Source: an uncultured Blautia sp. (GTDB lineage Bacteria > Bacillota > Clostridia > Lachnospirales > Lachnospiraceae). From it: DNA of 5,730 nucleotides. How positions within the stretch are numbered: the stretch's first letter is position 1; every line of letters starts with the position of its first letter. The notes beneath the pieces were generated by a model. That model was given only the letters and a program-made list of their open reading frames with translations. It searched no databases and had not been told where the DNA came from. A program made the position numbers and the translations under genes. The stretch lies in the NCBI GenBank assembly GCA_902476765.1, contig CABSEJ010000191.1, positions 1 to 5,730 on the forward strand. Direction: 5' to 3'. Positions 5,682 to 5,730 of this stretch are shown piece by piece.

Positions 5682-5730
5682 GTGCGCCTTGCGGCGCACG
5701 TCGCTAATGGGTGAAAGTCCCTAATCCGCC
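5682..5730 (+). mobile_element. 5' end of a group IIC intron (truncated by the window edge)
   Basis: The segment begins GTGCGCC, the GUGYG-type 5' end of bacterial group II introns. A perfect hairpin GTGCGCC-TTGC-GGCGCAC (5682-5699) is followed by TAATGGGTGAAAGTCCC (5705-5721). This order resembles the first bases of the class IIC intron of Oceanobacillus iheyensis, which also has a 5' hairpin and then a GGGUGAGAGUCCC element (recalled, not aligned). Group IIC introns characteristically insert just after terminator hairpins using a short T-rich IBS1, and here the guaB terminator T-run ends one base earlier. The ribozyme core, any reverse transcriptase ORF and the 3' end lie outside the window, so a degenerate fragment cannot be excluded. 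Confidence 0.82.

Noticed and set aside
1..5730. CRISPR array, tRNA or rRNA genes, or a defence system
   Set aside because: No regularly spaced repeats, cloverleaf-like sequences, rRNA signatures or defence-related protein motifs were seen on either strand.

Overview
This window is a compact housekeeping segment, all read left to right, from a low-to-moderate GC Gram-positive bacterium. CodY, a CIRCE-controlled groESL operon, strong GGAGG ribosome binding sites and sigma-A type promoters place it in the Firmicutes. The gene order codY, groES, groEL, small membrane protein, guaB and the style of the proteins suggest a clostridial gut organism of the Lachnospiraceae type (Blautia or Ruminococcus-like). 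This placement is made by eye, without a database search.

Layout: (1) 1-104 is a GC-richer stretch with two tight hairpins. It is either the last codons of an upstream gene or a structured intergenic element. (2) 105-267 is the codY control region, with an extended -10 promoter and imperfect CodY-box-like sequences. (3) 268-1056 is codY, followed by a long U-tailed terminator near 1126-1179. (4) 1180-1440 is an AT-rich spacer holding a small GC-richer hairpin island, a purine-rich tract, and the groESL promoter with a perfect CIRCE operator over its start point. (5) 1441-1725 groES and 1790-3412 groEL form an HrcA-type heat shock operon ending in a terminator. (6) 3601-4104 encodes a two-helix membrane protein of unknown function with its own promoter. 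(7) 4164-5618 is guaB (IMP dehydrogenase), whose promoter -35 box overlaps the stop codon of the preceding gene. (8) A strong terminator at 5635-5680 is followed after one base by what looks like the 5' end of a group IIC intron (5682 to the window end).

The genes are best seen as separate transcription units: codY, groES-groEL, the membrane protein gene and guaB each have a promoter candidate, and terminators follow codY, groEL and guaB. Functionally, CodY senses GTP and branched-chain amino acids, and GuaB commits IMP to guanine nucleotides, so the regulator and a major source of its effector lie close together. GroES and GroEL form the chaperonin.

Most of the window is well-known biology. 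The least ordinary points are the group IIC intron seated on the guaB terminator, the uncharacterised membrane protein, the divergent effector-binding part of CodY, and two small structured intergenic islands.
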